DNA from: Imperialibacter sp. EC-SDR9
Lineage (GTDB): Bacteria > Bacteroidota > Bacteroidia > Cytophagales > Cyclobacteriaceae
Reading direction: 5' to 3'
Assembly (NCBI RefSeq): GCF_902498805.1
Contig: NZ_LR701587.1
Coordinates: 55,335-119,334, forward strand
DNA: 64,000 nucleotides
Positions 18,165-27,555 of this stretch are shown piece by piece. Within the stretch, counting starts at the first letter, position 1. Each line of letters opens with the position of its first letter. Both the position numbers and the translations under genes were made by a program. The notes below the pieces were generated by a model. The model searched no databases. It worked only from the letters and a program-made list of their open reading frames with translations, and was not told the DNA's origin.

Positions 18165-18329
18165 TTATTTAACTTCAATCCCCTTTCGTTTCATCTCTTC
18201 GGCCAGCCTGGCGGGGAAGCCACGGCAGGGGCAGTTTTTAATATGTTCGAGATGCCATGCCGCCCGCTGTTCAAATGTTGGTTTTGTTGGCATTGGGTTG
18301 GCGAGGTGCCATTGTTTGTTGAGCTTCAT
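18165..18329 (-). CDS. 54-residue Cys/His small protein
   Basis: A short gene not found by length-limited ORF calling. Starting at ATG 18329, it encodes 54 residues with WHLANPMP, then QRAAWHLEHIKNCPCR and a charged tail (AEEMKRKGIEVK). The His/Cys spacing WHLEH...CPC could bind a metal, but this is inference. The start overlaps the stop of the upstream gene by 4 bp (ATGA at 18326-18329), and the downstream membrane gene begins 11 bp later, so it is flanked by coupled genes and very likely translated. I recall similar short proteins in other Bacteroidota but could not verify this. Confidence 0.72.
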   Translation of the reverse strand: MKLNKQWHLANPMPTKPTFEQRAAWHLEHIKNCPCRGFPARLAEEMKRKGIEVK

Positions 18330-19411
18330 CGCTTTGTTGGGTTATATTCTACATTGATGGTGCGAAAGTTTCCATAGCAAAACTCTTTGTTGGGATACTG
18401 GTAAACCGCATCAGCATAAGCTGCCACTCTGTGACCATTAAAATCCTGATAGTCTTTCAATGGCGTTGACCATTGTCGCCTTTCCATAGAGCCATCCTCC
18501 TCACGGGCATACCGATCGTCGGATATGAAGTTGATCAGTTGTCCATCTTCATTAAAATACAGCCATGCGGAAACGGTGATATCGTCAGTGGTGAAAGACG
18601 CCTGAACATGGTTTCCCTTAACTGCCAGCCATTTTACCCGGCTGTCGATAAGTGTGGCTGGTGCCATCACGCACATATCATTGAAGAAGGTAACTGTTTC
18701 GGAAACGCCCATTTCCCATCCTGTTTCATAGGCCACCCTGATCATTGATATCAGACGGATATCCATGAAAGCCTCACCGTTTGTATACCGATGATAGCCG
18801 GCCACAGGCAGGTGCTTCATGGTGGCATTTAAAAAAAACAAACGAGTTGGCGTGTTCATAAAATTTGTTTGTTCCGAGTGGAATGACATCCAATCAGCTG
18901 TATCACTTTCCCTCAGCACACCTTCGAACGCTACTTTGAAATGAGTCACCTTAGGTTTTCCAATTGCCCCGGAATACCTGATATATTTTTGAACCGGCAA
19001 GGGTAGGCCCTCAATGTCAGTGTTGCTCAAGGTCTCTTGGGGTGCTGGTGTTAACGAGGCCATACCTTCCTTTATGTCTCTTTTATATTGATCTTCGAAA
19101 TTTGATGCAGCAAGGCTCAAGAATAACCAGGGTAGAATCACCACATTCACAATGGTTCCATACTTCGCATCTTTCCAGTATTTGAAGATTAGAATTTGAG
19201 AGAAAAAAACAGACGTCATACCAAATACCCACCAGTAGAGCCAGTTTGAGAAGAGTAACCCAGAGGTAACTGACCACATGACCGCCATCGCCAGCCAGAA
19301 GACACCTGGCGACTTGACGAAATTGGAAGAGACAGCAGGTGTATTGACCCTGAAGCCAGCAAGATGAATGGCTCCATGAAGCAAGATGATTATCGCCAGA
19401 AAGTATCTCAT
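18326..19411 (-). CDS. DUF6544/DUF6920-like protein with N-terminal membrane segments
   Basis: A 361-residue protein. I chose the ATG at 19411, which gives an N-terminal membrane helix (RYFLAIIILLHGAIHLAGF); the open frame to 19483 adds an unlikely leader. About three membrane segments are followed by a soluble domain beginning LPVQKYIRYSGAIGKPKVTHFKV. That last pattern recalls DUF6544/DUF6920-type proteins, an assignment from memory. Function is unknown. It is the first gene of an overlapping trio with a 54-aa protein and a membrane protein, all on the minus strand. Confidence 0.75.
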   Translation of the reverse strand: MRYFLAIIILLHGAIHLAGFRVNTPAVSSNFVKSPGVFWLAMAVMWSVTSGLLFSNWLYWWVFGMTSVFFSQILIFKYWKDAKYGTIVNVVILPWLFLSLAASNFEDQYKRDIKEGMASLTPAPQETLSNTDIEGLPLPVQKYIRYSGAIGKPKVTHFKVAFEGVLRESDTADWMSFHSEQTNFMNTPTRLFFLNATMKHLPVAGYHRYTNGEAFMDIRLISMIRVAYETGWEMGVSETVTFFNDMCVMAPATLIDSRVKWLAVKGNHVQASFTTDDITVSAWLYFNEDGQLINFISDDRYAREEDGSMERRQWSTPLKDYQDFNGHRVAAYADAVYQYPNKEFCYGNFRTINVEYNPTKR

Positions 19412-19612
19412 AGTCTCTGTCTCTTTTACTAAAACTAGTAGCCTTGGAAATGTAAGACCATGACGAGCGACATGAAATGACAATGATTGTGGTCAGTGTA
19501 AAACGGGAAGGACTTGGCACTATTCTTCTAAGTCTTAAGTCTCACTTTGTTTCCAATATACTTCCTCTCACCAAAAATCTTCCGTTTATGGTGAAAGGCA
19601 TTCCCTTTCCAT

Positions 19613-19795
19613 TTAAAATAGTTCTGAGGTAAGTGCTAACCAGCCCCTGCCTTGCTGAGCCCATAGGAGCAAGATAGCCAATCCGAAGGCAAGGGTATTT
19701 AACAACCAAATCAGCATGTTGCGGTGCCAGCGAAATACCACAAGGGAAATGAGAATTGTTGGTGCTACTAAATAGAAGAGCCCTGTTAGCAGCAT
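19613..19795 (-). CDS. Small two-helix membrane protein
   Basis: A 60-residue open frame with two strong membrane segments (MLLTGLFYLVAPTILISLVV and LIWLLNTLAFGLAILLLWA) and a short C-terminal tail. It starts 18 bp after the stop of the secreted protein gene at 19814-20380. No sign of a frameshift was found: after the stop the frame closes again within nine codons. Function unknown; it may be a lone small membrane protein or a chance ORF, but the hydrophobic pattern is coherent. Confidence 0.5.
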   Translation of the reverse strand: MLLTGLFYLVAPTILISLVVFRWHRNMLIWLLNTLAFGLAILLLWAQQGRGWLALTSELF

Positions 19796-19813
19796 GGCGT
19801 CATTGGTAATGGT

Positions 19814-20380
19814 CTAAATTTTCTTTTCGCAAAATATCTTCCAGGTTGGATATGAAAACGATTCGCTCTTGTCCACCCATTCCCCCACCCAGTTATATCC
19901 TTTGTCGCTGATGTCAGAAAAAGTCAGCCTATAGAAGCCTGGATTGCCCTGGGGCGATGGCTGCTCACTATACAAAATGATTTTATCTTCTTTTCTGTTG
20001 CCGTACCAGGCACGCAATGAGGGAGTGGCGACGGTGGAGTAGTAATGAACATTCCATCTGGCACTGTCGGTGCTATACTGCCTGATGCTACCGGAATGAA
20101 GCCCGTCTGCTTTAATGGTTTCGTCCTGCACGGCCAGTCCATTCATGATGTATTTAAACACCCAGGTCATCTGAACTGTGTCGGCCCAGGTGTTTTGATC
20201 AATGCGGCTGACTGACTTACAATCGCACGATCCAATTAATTCTTTAAAGTCCCTGATTTCTTTCGGAGCCTTAGGATCCGGTAACCCATAAGGATTTGCG
20301 GCTGTTGGGAGATAGTCAAATTGCTGCGCCTGCAATTGAAAGCCGCCAATCGATAAAGCGATGAGTAAGAGTTTTTTCAT
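19814..20380 (-). CDS. Secreted hypothetical protein (DUF1579-like)
   Basis: A 188-residue protein with a signal peptide (LLLIALSIGGFQLQAQ). The body (VQMTWVFKYIMNGLAVQDE, SIRQYSTDSARWNVHYYS, GFYRLTFSDISDKGYNW) has the pattern of heme- or lipid-binding-like beta-barrel proteins of the DUF1579 type, commonly annotated only as hypothetical. Its start lies 45 bp beyond the SNF2 gene stop, and the small membrane gene follows. Function not assigned. Confidence 0.7.
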   Translation of the reverse strand: MKKLLLIALSIGGFQLQAQQFDYLPTAANPYGLPDPKAPKEIRDFKELIGSCDCKSVSRIDQNTWADTVQMTWVFKYIMNGLAVQDETIKADGLHSGSIRQYSTDSARWNVHYYSTVATPSLRAWYGNRKEDKIILYSEQPSPQGNPGFYRLTFSDISDKGYNWVGEWVDKSESFSYPTWKIFCEKKI

Positions 20381-20425
20381 GCTCCAAACAAGGCAGAATT
20401 GTGGGAACCACGATGTTTAATGCAG

Positions 20426-23386
20426 TTAAGGGCTGGGATTTTGCAGTAAGCCAAGCCAGTCTCCCTTCGTCATCGACTGAAGGAAGCCATTGCCTTCCTT
20501 CACCAGATCGCTGGCTAGCTTTGCTTTGGTTTGTTGCAACTGCTGTATTTTCTCTTCCACGGTGTTTCTGCAAATCAGCCGAATCGCAATTACCCGTTTG
20601 TCCTGCCCAATGCGGTAGCTGCGGTCAATGGCCTGGTCTTCTACTGCCGGGTTCCACCACGGGTCGACCAGAAACACATAGTCGGCTTCGGTGAGGTTGA
20701 GGCCGGTGCCGCCTGCTTTCAGGCTGATCAGAAATACCCTTGCATGTACGTCGTTCTGAAACTGGCTTACCACTTCCTCCCGGTTGGTCGTGCTGCCTGT
20801 GAGCATGGTGTAGCCAATGTGCTCTTTGGCAAGTTCTTTCTCGATCAGGTTCAACATCGAAACAAACTGCGAGAACACCAGCACCTTATGGTCACCTGTG
20901 ATATTGCGGAGCTGTTCCATTAGCGTGTCAATTTTCGCTGAACTGTCTCCATATTCTTTTTCCTCGCCAAGCAGCAAAGGCGAGTTACAAATCTGACGAA
21001 GCTGGGTAATGCCTCTGAGGGCGTACATGGGTGTTTTCAGCAACTGTTCATTGTTGGTTGATTCAATCAGATCCCGAAGTTCTTTCTCACGGGCATCGTA
21101 GGTTTTTCGTTGCTCGGCTTCCATGTCGCAGTAGAGTACCATTTCTGTTTTTTCAGGTAGCTCTGTTGCCACTTCTTTCTTAGTCCGGCGGAGTATGAAA
21201 GGGCTGATGCGCTGCTGTAAGTCGAGAATGCTGTGTTTATGCTGGAATTTGTCGATGGCCATGGCATAGGTGTTGCGAAAGTAGGTGCGGGAGCCAAGCA
21301 GCCCTGGGCAAGCAAACGATAATTGGGCGTACAAATCGAAGCTGTGGTTTTCGAGTGGTGTGCCTGTAAGAATGACCCTGTTTTTTGACTTCAGCATGCG
21401 GGCGGCCTTGTTGCGCTGCGAAGCCAGGTTCTTAATGTTGTGCGACTCATCGAGAAAGGCGTAGTGAAACTGGTACTTTCTCAGGTAGGTAATGTCATTG
21501 ACGAGCGTATGGTAAGTGGTGATGACGAGGTCATAGTCTTTGAATTTTGGAATTATCCGAAGCCGGTGAGGGCCATGGAACGAGACGGTTTTCAGGGTGG
21601 GGGCAAAGCGCTCGATTTCATTGTGCCAGTTGTGAATCACCGAGGTAGGGGCCACAAGAATATGGGTGGAGGAGCCATGCTTTTCTTTCAAAGCCAGGAT
21701 AAAGGCAATGATCTGGATGGTTTTTCCCAGCCCCATGTCGTCAGCCAGGCAACCACCGAAGTTGAACTCATCGAGGACATTGAGCCACGTCAGACCCTGA
21801 AGCTGATAGGGTCTTAATGTGGCTTTGAGAGCAGTTGAAGGCTTTGCCGGCGTGATCTTGCCAATGCTTGAGAGCTTCTGCCGGTAGCCGCTTACTTCCT
21901 GCTGGGTTTCTTCGTCCAGCATAAACCTTTCAAAAAGCTGATTAACAGATTCGAAGTTGATTTTTGGCACCTGCACCACGTCGTCGACAATGGTACCTGC
22001 CGCAAAGTAGCCTTCGAACTTTTGCAGCCATTCTTCGGGAATCACCCCTAGTGTCCCGTCGCCCAGCGTTACGTATCGGTTCTGGTTCTTTACGGCCTTG
22101 TGGATTTGCTTGAGTGATGCTTTCTTTCTGCCAAACTTTGCTTCTATCCGGGCATTGAACCAATTGAGTCCGCTGCTGACCTGTATTGAAATATTGACTG
22201 GCTCGGGGTTGACGTCGATCCCTTTGAGCTGGCTGAAGCCAAGCACTTCCAGCCCTTCCGCCTTCCATTCTTCGTAGGCCTTCAGAAACCAGCCGTTTTG
22301 TACAAACCTGGTTTTGTGTATGTAAAAATAGAGTAGGGGATTGTTTACCTGCTCTTTAAAATGCGGGTGCTGTCGGATGAGGCGGGAAAGAAACGCCTCT
22401 TCCATTTCAGTGTCCCGCTCCAGCATTGCGGGCTCTCCCTTTAAATCTTCGATGTAGATTTGTTTGGTGGTAAGCACCGGTATTTCAGTCTTTCCATATC
22501 TTACCACGGGGTCAATCACAATATAGTCGCCGAAGTCGGACAGGTAGATCAGCCGGGTGGACTGGCTCTCATCTTCCGTCGTTGCCCTGGCTGTTTCCAT
22601 GTATTCGTGCACTACCTCAACGTGGTTTTCCATTTGAGAGAGCACATCTTTCTGAAAGCGAACAAACTCTCCATGAGGCAGGCGCAGACCGTCTTCGTAT
22701 TTCCTGAAGTACGACAGCACTTTTAAGGCGTCAGTTTTTTCTGCCATCAACCACTGCTCGTCAATAGTGACGAACCTATCGAACCTAACAGCCACCCTGG
22801 CAGCCGGAGTGAAGGCTCCTTCGATATACACCTCGGCTCTTACGTGGTAGACATCATTTTCCATCGAAATCCTGACCAGCACCCGGACGTCGGCTTCACG
22901 TAAAGCGATTTTGGACACTGACTTAGCACTCACCTTTTCCGAAACCGAAGCATCGTGCTGGTAAAAGGAGTAGTGCAGGGGATTGCTCACGATGGCCCGG
23001 ATGGCTTCAAGGTCAGTGAGGGTGGGCTCATAAAATGCCTGAAAACGGGCAATGGCCGCATAAAACCTGAGTACTTCCGGATTTTGCGATTGCCACATGC
23101 TGTCAAGTGGATTGAGCACAGTGAGCGGATTTTTCAGCTCTCTGTTCTGGGTGAGGCCACCACGCACCAGCTGCGCACTGAACAGGTTGTAGTACCTGTG
23201 AGAACCCAGCACGACGATGGTTTTAGAGCCGCTAGTTTCCCCGGTGCCCGACTGCTCCGCCGACAGGTACTTGTCGAGAGCAACCCCGCCGGGCCTGCTT
23301 TCCCCCTTGAAGTCTTCAAAGGGTTTGCTGCTCGTTGCAACCTTATTTTCGTCTGGCTTTTTTTCCATGTGCTCTTGGGCACACAA
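20426..23386 (-). CDS. SNF2-family DNA helicase/translocase (RapA/HepA-type)
   Basis: A 986-residue protein. The C-terminal half is a full SNF2 ATPase: Walker A LADDMGLGKTIQ, the DESH box (FLDESHNIKN), LTGTPLENHSFDLYAQL, and the second lobe KAGGTGLNLTEADYVFLVDPWWNP with RSYRIGQ. The N-terminal half lacks an obvious domain and probably contacts DNA or partners. Bacterial SNF2 proteins remodel nucleoprotein such as stalled RNA polymerase. The start at 23386 could instead be the Met at 23368, six residues later. It follows the outer-membrane protein gene by 59 bp and may be cotranscribed. Some defence islands carry SNF2 proteins, but no other defence genes are beside it, so a housekeeping role is as likely. 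Confidence 0.9.
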   Translation of the reverse strand: MCAQEHMEKKPDENKVATSSKPFEDFKGESRPGGVALDKYLSAEQSGTGETSGSKTIVVLGSHRYYNLFSAQLVRGGLTQNRELKNPLTVLNPLDSMWQSQNPEVLRFYAAIARFQAFYEPTLTDLEAIRAIVSNPLHYSFYQHDASVSEKVSAKSVSKIALREADVRVLVRISMENDVYHVRAEVYIEGAFTPAARVAVRFDRFVTIDEQWLMAEKTDALKVLSYFRKYEDGLRLPHGEFVRFQKDVLSQMENHVEVVHEYMETARATTEDESQSTRLIYLSDFGDYIVIDPVVRYGKTEIPVLTTKQIYIEDLKGEPAMLERDTEMEEAFLSRLIRQHPHFKEQVNNPLLYFYIHKTRFVQNGWFLKAYEEWKAEGLEVLGFSQLKGIDVNPEPVNISIQVSSGLNWFNARIEAKFGRKKASLKQIHKAVKNQNRYVTLGDGTLGVIPEEWLQKFEGYFAAGTIVDDVVQVPKINFESVNQLFERFMLDEETQQEVSGYRQKLSSIGKITPAKPSTALKATLRPYQLQGLTWLNVLDEFNFGGCLADDMGLGKTIQIIAFILALKEKHGSSTHILVAPTSVIHNWHNEIERFAPTLKTVSFHGPHRLRIIPKFKDYDLVITTYHTLVNDITYLRKYQFHYAFLDESHNIKNLASQRNKAARMLKSKNRVILTGTPLENHSFDLYAQLSFACPGLLGSRTYFRNTYAMAIDKFQHKHSILDLQQRISPFILRRTKKEVATELPEKTEMVLYCDMEAEQRKTYDAREKELRDLIESTNNEQLLKTPMYALRGITQLRQICNSPLLLGEEKEYGDSSAKIDTLMEQLRNITGDHKVLVFSQFVSMLNLIEKELAKEHIGYTMLTGSTTNREEVVSQFQNDVHARVFLISLKAGGTGLNLTEADYVFLVDPWWNPAVEDQAIDRSYRIGQDKRVIAIRLICRNTVEEKIQQLQQTKAKLASDLVKEGNGFLQSMTKGDWLGLLQNPSP

Positions 23387-23445
23387 TATGCCACAACGGC
23401 CGGAAAAATGCTCAATGCTTTAGTTAAAGTTTTGTTGCGAACAGC

Positions 23446-25890
23446 TTACCTTCTTATCCGGTTTCGTTCTTCGTCAGCGCTGGTGTTTCTTTGCCGCAAC
23501 CCGGCATCACCACCAAACGACCAGGTGTAAGTGACTTTAACAATCCGTTTCCAGGCAGATTCTGATCGATACAGCACAACGCTCGTGAGATCATAAGCCT
23601 CCCTTGTGATGGCACCAAAACCTGATCTTATTTTCATCGTTTTCAGCAAGTCGGTAACACTTAGCTGGAGAGTGCTATTGTTGTCAAATGCTTTGCTTAA
23701 ACCCAGATTGAGCATTCCGAACCCCGCAACCTTTTTTGAGCCATCGTAGGATTGGGCGTTGTACCAGCCCGAAAGCTCGACAGCATAACCCCGCTTGAGG
23801 GAGAAGGTTTGTGAGCCATTGACCGACCACGTGGCATAAGTTTTAACCAGCTTTTCGTCGGTGTGGAGCAACTGAAATTTACGCCAGCCTCCCAGCATGG
23901 TGAGGTTGGTAGTCCACCAATCGGCTATTTTAAACGGCAGCGTGGCCTGAAAGGTCATATTGTCCTGATAAGAAAGGTTTACTGGCTGCACGAACATGAG
24001 ATCCCTTTGGGTGTTTTCCAGCAGTTGATACCTGGCGATAGGGAATTCGTCGTGGCTCAGTAATGCTGAAAAAGTGTATCCCTGGTAGACAACCCCTGCC
24101 TTCAGGTTGGTTGTAATTGTTGGGCGAAGTGCCGGATTGCCTGTGAAAACTGAGGACGGGTCGTTGTAGCGCAGGCTGGAGGCCAGGTCGTTGTACGAAG
24201 GGCGGCTGATCCTTTTGTTGAACGAGAGCTGCACCTCGGTATCATGGCCAAGGTGTCTGGAATAGAAGAAGGTGGGGAAGAATTTGCTTATTTTCCTGCG
24301 AACCCTGTTTTCTTCACGGTCGGCGTCAATACGGGTGTCTGAATATTCGTATCTGAGCCCAGCTTGCAGCGAGTTGGCTTCATTTGGTTGCCAATGAAAC
24401 GACAAGTAGATAGCCCCGATGGTTTCTTTCATATCGATACAGTTGGCTTGCTGGGCGGTATCCTGCAGCGCATCCTCTCTCAGCGTTTCAATGGACGAAT
24501 TGCTGGTATTGTAGGTATGGGTAGCCTTTGCTCCTCCTTCCAGTTTGAAGGTAGAATTGAATTGATTTGTATAATCTGTTTTGGCGACAACAACCTCTAT
24601 AGGAGTACTCGAACGGCCTTTTTGCTGAGAAGAGAATGCTGCCGCTGGAGGGATTACCTCTATGCCCGCACTGTCGTAAAAGACGGCGGAAGCGTCAATA
24701 GGAGAATTGTTTCGGTAGGCAAGGTAATCCAGGTCGGCGTTTAGCTTTTGCCGATCCGACAATTCCTTTTCCAGAAATAGATTGGCGACTGTGCTCTCCC
24801 AATTATTTTTGCTTACTGCCCTTAGCTGCATTCGGATGATTGAATCTGGCAATAAGCGGTAGGTTGCTTCGTTCGACGTGTTGAAGGTTGATTTACTGTT
24901 GTTGTAGGCAATGTTTCCTCTGAGAGTGGTCGTGCCCAGGTGGGTGTCAAAACCTCCGGTCAGGTTGTGATTGTTGTCAAGCCGGTCGCTGGAACTGAGA
25001 AAGTCTACGGCCAGTTTACCGCCAATAGCTGGCATGTTTTGTCCTCCGGTGGCGAACCAATTGCTATGCGAGTTGTCGTGCGAGAAGGTGTAATTGCCGT
25101 AAAAATTGGTGCGGCCTGTTCCGTGAGACAGGTCCAGGGTGCTAGTGGCTTTTTCCGCCCATCCATACCCGGCCGTAGCCGAAACTGAGCCGTGGGTTCC
25201 CACAGTACTGTTTTTCTTCAAAACGATATTGATAATGCCGGCGTTACCCTCTGCGTCGTAGCGGGCTGGTGGGCTGGTGATAAGCTCAATCTTTTCAATA
25301 TTGTTGGCGCTCATGCCATTCAGCATTTGAACGACTTGGGCGACCGGTAACCTCATCAGCTTGCCATTGAGCATGATGGTGACGCCGCTTTTTCCGTAAA
25401 AGGAAATGTTGTTATCCCGCCGGTCTACTATCACACCCGGCGACCGTTCCAGTACCTGAAGAGCCGAGCTACCTTTTGTCATGATACTGCTCTCAACATT
25501 CACAATTGTTCGATCCGTTTCCTGCTGATAAAGTGGTTTTTCGGCTCTGACAACAACATATTCAAGCTGAACATCGTCGGTTAACAACGTGATGGCGCCG
25601 AGGTTGAGAGCTTCTCGGTTGCCAATGTCAATCGGCTGAGTTTCGAGTGTTTTAAATCCCACGGCGCTGAAGCGGAGAAAGTATTGCCCTCGGGGTATGC
25701 CACCTACATTGAATTTTCCAGACTCATCGGACACCGCTCCCTTGATCAGGCTGGAGTCAGCGGTGTGGAGCAGCAATACGTTAGCAAAGGGAATTCCTTC
25801 CTCATTCGCATCAATTAGTTTACCGGAAAGCTGACAAAATGCTGTGACCGAAATGTGCAGCGCCACGGCAGTGGCAATCATTTTTTTCAT
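23446..25890 (-). CDS. TonB-dependent-type outer-membrane beta-barrel protein
   Basis: An 814-residue outer-membrane protein with a signal peptide (MIATAVALHISVTAFCQ), a carboxypeptidase-regulatory-like domain (ANEEGIPFANVLLLH), a plug-like segment (ERSPGVIVDRR, GKSGVTIMLNG) and a long beta-barrel rich in alternating aromatic residues, typical of the OMP beta-barrel group 3 family. Such proteins import peptides, metals or glycans in Bacteroidota; the ligand is unknown. The ATG at 25890 is preferred over 25896 because it starts a MKK-type signal. It is divergent from the LytS/LytTR pair across a 494-bp spacer that holds a large palindromic element. The SNF2 gene follows 59 bp downstream. Confidence 0.83.
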   Translation of the reverse strand: MKKMIATAVALHISVTAFCQLSGKLIDANEEGIPFANVLLLHTADSSLIKGAVSDESGKFNVGGIPRGQYFLRFSAVGFKTLETQPIDIGNREALNLGAITLLTDDVQLEYVVVRAEKPLYQQETDRTIVNVESSIMTKGSSALQVLERSPGVIVDRRDNNISFYGKSGVTIMLNGKLMRLPVAQVVQMLNGMSANNIEKIELITSPPARYDAEGNAGIINIVLKKNSTVGTHGSVSATAGYGWAEKATSTLDLSHGTGRTNFYGNYTFSHDNSHSNWFATGGQNMPAIGGKLAVDFLSSSDRLDNNHNLTGGFDTHLGTTTLRGNIAYNNSKSTFNTSNEATYRLLPDSIIRMQLRAVSKNNWESTVANLFLEKELSDRQKLNADLDYLAYRNNSPIDASAVFYDSAGIEVIPPAAAFSSQQKGRSSTPIEVVVAKTDYTNQFNSTFKLEGGAKATHTYNTSNSSIETLREDALQDTAQQANCIDMKETIGAIYLSFHWQPNEANSLQAGLRYEYSDTRIDADREENRVRRKISKFFPTFFYSRHLGHDTEVQLSFNKRISRPSYNDLASSLRYNDPSSVFTGNPALRPTITTNLKAGVVYQGYTFSALLSHDEFPIARYQLLENTQRDLMFVQPVNLSYQDNMTFQATLPFKIADWWTTNLTMLGGWRKFQLLHTDEKLVKTYATWSVNGSQTFSLKRGYAVELSGWYNAQSYDGSKKVAGFGMLNLGLSKAFDNNSTLQLSVTDLLKTMKIRSGFGAITREAYDLTSVVLYRSESAWKRIVKVTYTWSFGGDAGLRQRNTSADEERNRIRR

Positions 25891-26384
25891 AAACACCCTT
25901 GATATTTGTTTGACCTGCCTGCAAACAAATGAGGGGATGTGGTGTGTTAAAATTTACTTGCCAAGAGGTTGGCTATTTTTGACGTCATGTCGATAGTGGC
26001 TGTTTTGTTGCGGGAGAGAGCAAAAAGTGCAGGACGTCAATTTTTTGTAACATGTTGTCAAGTATTCAAGGCTGCTTAGGTAGTAGCGAGGTCATTCAGG
26101 CGATTTTTACGTAATTTAACGTGGGTTCGTTCGATATAAAAATGTAGCAAAACATCACCAAAGGGCGTCATTGCGGAAATTTTCTTCAGATATTTTTCTC
26201 ATCTGAAGAAAATTATCCGCAATCTCCGCCTCAAAACATTTGAGATTCCGGGCTGCCCGCCTGGGATAAATATTAGCCCATTTTTATTTTAGGCCAATAT
26301 TTTCCGGAATGACGACATTTTTATATCGAACTCACGTTAATTTAGTTGTAACTCTGATCCTTAACCTTCCATATTCAAAGTCAG
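25891..26384. other. Intergenic spacer, 494 bp, containing a MITE-like palindrome
   Basis: No gene is seen. The 26112-26344 element fills the right half and is described separately; the left part (25891-26111) is plain AT-rich spacer likely holding the promoter of the outer-membrane gene. Confidence 0.6.
26112..26344. repeat. MITE-like palindromic element with nested inverted repeats
   Basis: Terminal inverted repeats lie at 26112-26145 and 26315-26344 and match at 28 of 30 positions around a 4-bp insertion (TTCG). Nested inside are CGTCATTGCGGAA at 26166 and TTCCGGAATGACG at 26302, and a perfect 13-bp hairpin (ATTTTCTTCAGAT / ATCTGAAGAAAAT, 26179-26213). The element can fold as a long cruciform and carries no gene. 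It ends 41 bp before the LytS-type kinase start. Confidence 0.7.
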
Positions 26385-27539
26385 TTGTTAGCCGATCAAT
26401 CAAAATACGCCTGGTTCTTCAAGTACAAAATCTACCATTTGCCCTTTTGGTTCGCTTACCACTGTGCATGGTGGACATTGCTCACGGGCAGTGTGCAGGA
26501 TGTTGCTCATAGTATTTTGTATGCTCCTTTTGGAGTAAAGTTTTCCTTTTACGTCATTTTTCAGGCGATTGCGGTTTATTTTAACCTGTATTTTCTGATG
26601 CCTCGTTACTTTGAAAAGGGGAGGTATGCCGTCTATTTCGTTTCGCTGGCGGTCACGGTGGTGCTGGCGGCGATGGCTGTTAATTTTGGGTATTTTGTCA
26701 ATGCGTGGGCGTACGACACCACGGTGCAGAAGCTGTTCAATATAGAATCGACGGATCCCTTTTACTTCTTCAAAAGAAACACCATGCCCTCGACAGTTGC
26801 CAGCACCACCCTGGGCATGAGTGTGAAGCTTGCCAAAAACTGGATCAGAGACAAAAGGAGGCAACAAGAGCTTGAAAAGGAGAAGCTGGAAACAGAATTG
26901 AAGTTTCTCAAATCACAGTTCAATCCTCATTTCCTGTTCAATACGATCAACTCCATTTTTGTACTGATCAAAAAGAACCCTGATGTGGCGTCGGAGTCGT
27001 TGGCTAAGTTTTCAGAGCTTTTGCGTTATCAGCTTTACGAATGCAATGAGCATAGGATACCGTTGGGGCAGGAGCTTGCCTACCTCGACAACTTTATTGA
27101 ACTGGCCAGGCTTAGGCTTGATGTCGGGAAATTCGACTTGCAGCTTGACTTTGAAAGGGACCTCGGAGGAAATGCCATGATTGCTCCTTTCGTGCTGATG
27201 CCCTTTGTTGAAAATGCGTTCAAGCATGTAAGTCAACAAGAGGGCCGTCCCAACTGGATTCGCATGCAGCTTTCACTGAGTGATTACCTTCTCAACTTCA
27301 GCATTGCTAACAGTGTGGAGCCCGAGCAGGCCAGGGCCAAGGAGGCGGTATCTTTTGGCGGATTGGGATTGAAAAATGTGCAAAGGCGGCTTGATCTTGT
27401 TTACCCCGACAGCTACAGTTTGAGCATCGATAAAGGGAATGATGAGTTCAAAGTGTCGTTGAAGATAGATCTGACTGCGGAGCTTGTAGAGAAAACAGAA
27501 ACGGTGCTGCCAGGTAAGCTTGTAGCAGCTATTGGTTAG
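26385..27539 (+). CDS. LytS-type sensor histidine kinase
   Basis: A 384-residue kinase of the His_kinase family. Four hydrophobic segments at the N-terminus (for example FWFAYHCAWWTLL, FSFYVIFQAIAVYF, VSLAVTVVLAAMAVNFGY) anchor it in the inner membrane. A coiled linker with a Lys/Glu-rich stretch leads to the phosphorylation block KSQFNPHFLFNTINSIF and the ATPase half (APFVLMPFVENAFKH, GGLGLKNVQRRLDL). No ATG is available near the start, so TTG at 26385 is used; the next Met lies 70 residues inside. It is followed 16 bp later by a LytTR regulator. The signal sensed is unknown. The adjacent palindrome ends 41 bp before this start and may carry part of the promoter. Confidence 0.88.
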   Translation: MLADQSKYAWFFKYKIYHLPFWFAYHCAWWTLLTGSVQDVAHSILYAPFGVKFSFYVIFQAIAVYFNLYFLMPRYFEKGRYAVYFVSLAVTVVLAAMAVNFGYFVNAWAYDTTVQKLFNIESTDPFYFFKRNTMPSTVASTTLGMSVKLAKNWIRDKRRQQELEKEKLETELKFLKSQFNPHFLFNTINSIFVLIKKNPDVASESLAKFSELLRYQLYECNEHRIPLGQELAYLDNFIELARLRLDVGKFDLQLDFERDLGGNAMIAPFVLMPFVENAFKHVSQQEGRPNWIRMQLSLSDYLLNFSIANSVEPEQARAKEAVSFGGLGLKNVQRRLDLVYPDSYSLSIDKGNDEFKVSLKIDLTAELVEKTETVLPGKLVAAIG

Positions 27540-27555
27540 GTTAATAACAAAAAGG

